Made by a program: the position numbers and the translations under genes. This document shows positions 12,612 to 14,095 of a stretch of DNA of 14,095 nucleotides, piece by piece. The notes under the pieces are model-generated. The model ran no database searches. It was given only the letters and a program-made list of their open reading frames with translations, and was not told where the DNA came from. Origin of the DNA: Desulfobacterales bacterium (GTDB taxonomy: Bacteria; Desulfobacterota; Desulfobacteria; Desulfobacterales; 4be13); contig JAOZRQ010000136.1 in NCBI GenBank assembly GCA_029940115.1, positions 1 through 14,095 on the forward strand, in the 5' to 3' direction. Position 1 is the stretch's first letter. Each line of letters begins with the position of its first letter.

Positions 12612-12818
12612 TCACGGTTTATGAGATTTCCATGCTGTTTGGACAAAATCCTTCATTTTAATCGTAAGCCCGGGCCATTCCTTCTCTCCGTGACATCTCA
12701 TGGCCTGTATCACCCGCTGATGTATTTTCCGACGGTTCGGCTGTTTCAGGCATATTATCAGAATGCCGTGATGGGCCTCGTTGCGATACTCTGAAAACCC
12801 TTTGTCCGGTCGCGCCAT
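12612..12818 (-). pseudogene. 3' remnant of a DUF5615 toxin gene (copy 1)
   Basis: From DKGFSEYRNEAHHG to the end it repeats the DUF5615 protein of 13278-13646. The DNA 12621-12808 and 13299-13486 align without gaps at about 93% (13 differences in 188). The first 54 residues, including the acidic D6-E7-N8 and E36-D37-x-D39, are gone. A new short start, MARP, lies at 12818. With half of the PIN-like active site missing it should be inactive. Its C-terminus ends AWKSHKP, without the DQSPG tail of copy 2. Confidence 0.85.
12621..12808. repeat. Duplicated segment A, copy 1 (toxin 3' part)
   Basis: Ungapped match to 13299-13486, about 175 of 188 identical. The last 75 bases or so are identical, while differences cluster in the toxin's 3' third. 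Confidence 0.88.
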
Positions 12819-12868
12819 GCAAACCTTGATCGTCCAATCCCATGAAGATGAAATCGGATTCTCTGCTG

Positions 12869-12897
12869 GTTATGTTCGTTTTTTATTTGAATGTCAA
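12869..12897 (-). promoter_or_regulatory. Duplicated, weakened promoter (copy 1)
   Basis: TTGACA (12892-12897) and CATAAC (12869-12874) with a 17-base spacer. It is the copy of the promoter at 13948-13976, with the last -10 base changed from T to C. It now faces only the truncated toxin remnant and, further on, the VapB/VapC genes. Confidence 0.6.
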
Positions 12898-12969
12898 TCA
12901 TCCGCATTTGCGATTTGCGTGTCCTTATTATATATATGCAGGGCGTGTCATTTTTTTTACATATCATTT
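12871..12969. repeat. Duplicated segment B, copy 1 (promoter region)
   Basis: Matches 13950-14049 with few small indels, e.g. TATGTTCGTTTTTTATTTGA against TATGTTCGTTTTTTGTTTGA and the identical end CATTTTTTTTACATATCATTT-type tract. Similarity ends at 12969/14049. Confidence 0.85.
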
Positions 12970-12971
12970 TG

Positions 12972-13228
12972 AAAAAATTCGCCCGCTTTTTTGCTCCCTC
13001 TGATAATATAATGGAAAAAAATGGGGATTATGGACATTTTTTTCATGCCAGCCCCGAAACTTGTCCTTAATTATACAATGTAGAGCAATTTTGCAAATTG
13101 CTTTTGTTCATTGCTTTTAATATCCAGTAAACATTTTTTGCTAAAAATCTTTAACATTTTTGCATGTTTTTGCATAAAGCTACCCGCATGAGCTGCCTGA
13201 ACGATACCTGACCCGAAATCAAGTTCGA
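12972..13228. other. AT-rich intergenic region
   Basis: No open frame with a binding site is visible on either strand. The stretch is much richer in A and T than its neighbours, with runs such as GGAAAAAAATGGGGATTATG and a 7-bp palindrome GCAATTT-TGC-AAATTGC (13086-13102). It separates the two copies of the DUF433/DUF5615 module. I see no tRNA, known RNA or clear promoter. Confidence 0.5.
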
Positions 13229-13283
13229 GGCTGAAAGTGGGAGCAGGCTGGCTGACGTGACAGTGCCGCTTGCGCTTTCAGCC
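13229..13283 (-). repeat. Hairpin overlapping the DUF5615 stop codon
   Basis: GGCTGAAAG (13229-13237) and CTTTCAGCC (13275-13283) pair perfectly. Weaker pairing continues inside. The right arm covers the toxin stop at 13278-13280. It could slow or end transcription of the module, but there is no T-run. Copy 1 lacks it. Confidence 0.4.
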
Positions 13284-13646
13284 GGGAGATTGATCTTGAT
13301 GAGATTTCCATGCCGTCTGGACAAAATCCTTCATTTTGATCATGAGCCCGGGCCATTCCTTCTCGCCATGCCGTCTCATGGCCTGCATGACTCGCTGATG
13401 TATCTTCCGACGGTTCGGCTGTTTCAGGCATATTATCAGAATGCCGTGATGGGCCTCGTTGCGATACTCTGAAAACCCTTTGTCCGTGGTGATCAGAAGC
13501 CGACCTGCCTGTTGGGCCATGGGCCACAGATCATGATCCTCTGCTCCCTGCTCAGGTGTTCCTCGTATGTCTGCAACATCATGGCCCATTGCCCTGAGTT
13601 CCCGGACTGTCATTGCAGGTATGTTCTCATCGGCAAATATCCTCAT
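13278..13646 (-). CDS. DUF5615 PIN-like toxin
   Basis: 122 residues. It begins MRIFADENIP with D6-E7-N8 and has GHDVADIRGT, E36-D37-H-D39 and LLITTDKGFSEY with D55. These are the acidic positions of the PIN-like DUF5615 family (VapC45-type). The family is thought to act as an RNase toxin neutralised by a DUF433 protein. The start overlaps the stop of the DUF433 gene by 4 bases (ATGA), so the pair is translated together. The C-terminal part is basic (GEKEWPGLMIKMKDFVQTAW). A damaged duplicate of its 3' part lies at 12612-12818. It appears intact. Confidence 0.85.
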   Translation of the reverse strand: MRIFADENIPAMTVRELRAMGHDVADIRGTPEQGAEDHDLWPMAQQAGRLLITTDKGFSEYRNEAHHGILIICLKQPNRRKIHQRVMQAMRRHGEKEWPGLMIKMKDFVQTAWKSHQDQSPG

Positions 13647-13879
13647 CCGGCTTCTTCCAAGATTTCTATCGGTGTTATCCGCTCCTCAGCCAGTGAGGCC
13701 GCATAGTTGAGGCAGGCGAAGATGTCATCCTTCCTCAGTGACGGATAATCCTCGATCAGCTCCTCCATCTTGTCCCCGTTGGCCAGCATCCGCAAAATCT
13801 GATGAACGGGAATTCTCGTCCCATCAATGCATGCCTGACCGTGACAAATCTTGGGATTGACGGAAATGCGGTCGCTCAT
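13643..13879 (-). CDS. DUF433 antitoxin
   Basis: 78 residues. I use the ATG at 13879, with GGAGGG (complement 13888-13893) 8 bases upstream, rather than a TTG two codons earlier. The protein is a compact DUF433: RISVNPKICHGQACIDGTRIPVHQILRMLANGDKMEELIEDYPSL followed by RKDDIFACLNYAASLAEERI. The G(Q/K)xCIxGTRIPV segment is the hallmark, and the fold is a helix-turn-helix that likely binds the operon promoter. It precedes its DUF5615 partner, as usual for this antitoxin-toxin pair. Its promoter is at 13948-13976. In the duplicated copy beside it this gene is completely lost. Confidence 0.88.
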   Translation of the reverse strand: MSDRISVNPKICHGQACIDGTRIPVHQILRMLANGDKMEELIEDYPSLRKDDIFACLNYAASLAEERITPIEILEEAG

Positions 13880-13947
13880 GGTCAATTCCCTCCTCTGTGA
13901 ATGCTTGCAAGTTGCTGAAACCGGGTCTCTCTGTCGCAGATCTGCTG

Positions 13948-13976
13948 ATTATGTTCGTTTTTTGTTTGAATGTCAA
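13948..13976 (-). promoter_or_regulatory. Sigma-70 promoter of the DUF433/DUF5615 operon
   Basis: TTGACA (13971-13976), a 17-base spacer and CATAAT (13948-13953) on the minus strand give a near-consensus promoter. The transcript would start about 60 bases before the DUF433 ATG. A second -10-like TATAAT lies further up (14009-14014) without a well-spaced -35. Confidence 0.7.
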
Positions 13977-14049
13977 TCCGCATTCACGAAATGTGTCCGT
14001 GTATCCTTATTATATATACAGGGCGTGTCATTTTTTTTACATATCATTT
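13950..14049. repeat. Duplicated segment B, copy 2 (promoter region)
   Basis: Counterpart of 12871-12969. Together with segment A (13299-13486) it frames the intact DUF433/DUF5615 module, showing that copy 1 lost everything between. Confidence 0.85.
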
Positions 14050-14095
14050 GGGTGCGGCTCTTTTAGGTTGACTTCCTTTTCGCAAATTCCTCTGA

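Noticed and set aside
12781..12972. Two similar plus-strand frames (here and at 13851-14066) sharing YVRFLFECQS
   Set aside because: The similarity comes from the duplicated promoter segment. Neither has a binding site, and they oppose the promoter direction.

Overview
The window looks like an accessory, partly decayed region of a bacterial chromosome. No rRNA, tRNA or housekeeping marker is present, so taxonomy rests on weak evidence. The mix of protein families (a TIR protein with an unusual middle domain, DUF433/DUF5615, DUF4365, cohesin/dockerin-like surface proteins) and the many palindromic interspersed repeats resemble large genomes of Desulfobacterota such as Desulfonema-type sulfate reducers. 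This is family-level recall, not a database result. Where promoters are clear they are ordinary sigma-70 type (TTGACA-N17-TATATT or CATAAT).

Left part (1-3260): a 3'-truncated Uma2-type nuclease gene on the minus strand has its own promoter. An array of 7-base repeats and a small exported protein follow. Then comes a 590-residue plus-strand protein: coiled coil, PD-(D/E)XK-like domain, helical domain, beta domain and C-terminal TIR domain. Its 3' side holds two large palindromic elements.

Middle (3259-8291), all minus strand: an unrecognised 133-residue gene and a PD-(D/E)XK-like gene form a probable operon. A DUF4365 remnant abuts a perfect 26-bp palindrome. A membrane glycosyltransferase (GT-C/family 39 type) lies 35 bases downstream of a secreted protein with a cohesin-like domain, five beta repeats and a dockerin-like tail. 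That tail is split off by a frameshift.

Right-middle (8350-9740) is a graveyard. It holds a truncated AAA ATPase whose 3' end is replaced by one arm of a 34-base inverted repeat, the 3' stub of an EF-hand gene that keeps its terminator, a transposase C-terminus, and a small gene broken by an exact 73-bp tandem duplication.

Right part (9756-14095), all minus strand, is a chain of toxin-antitoxin-type modules. These are DUF4365 plus a HicA-like gene (overlapping), HicA/HicB (overlapping), a damaged HTH regulator overlapped by DUF2442, VapB-like/VapC (ATGA overlap), and DUF433/DUF5615 (ATGA overlap, strong promoter). The DUF433/DUF5615 module has a second, internally deleted copy beside it, in which only the promoter and the 3' part of the toxin survive. 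The chief interest is the TIR/nuclease-like fusion, the cysteine-patterned cohesin-dockerin protein, and the visible steps of module duplication and decay.
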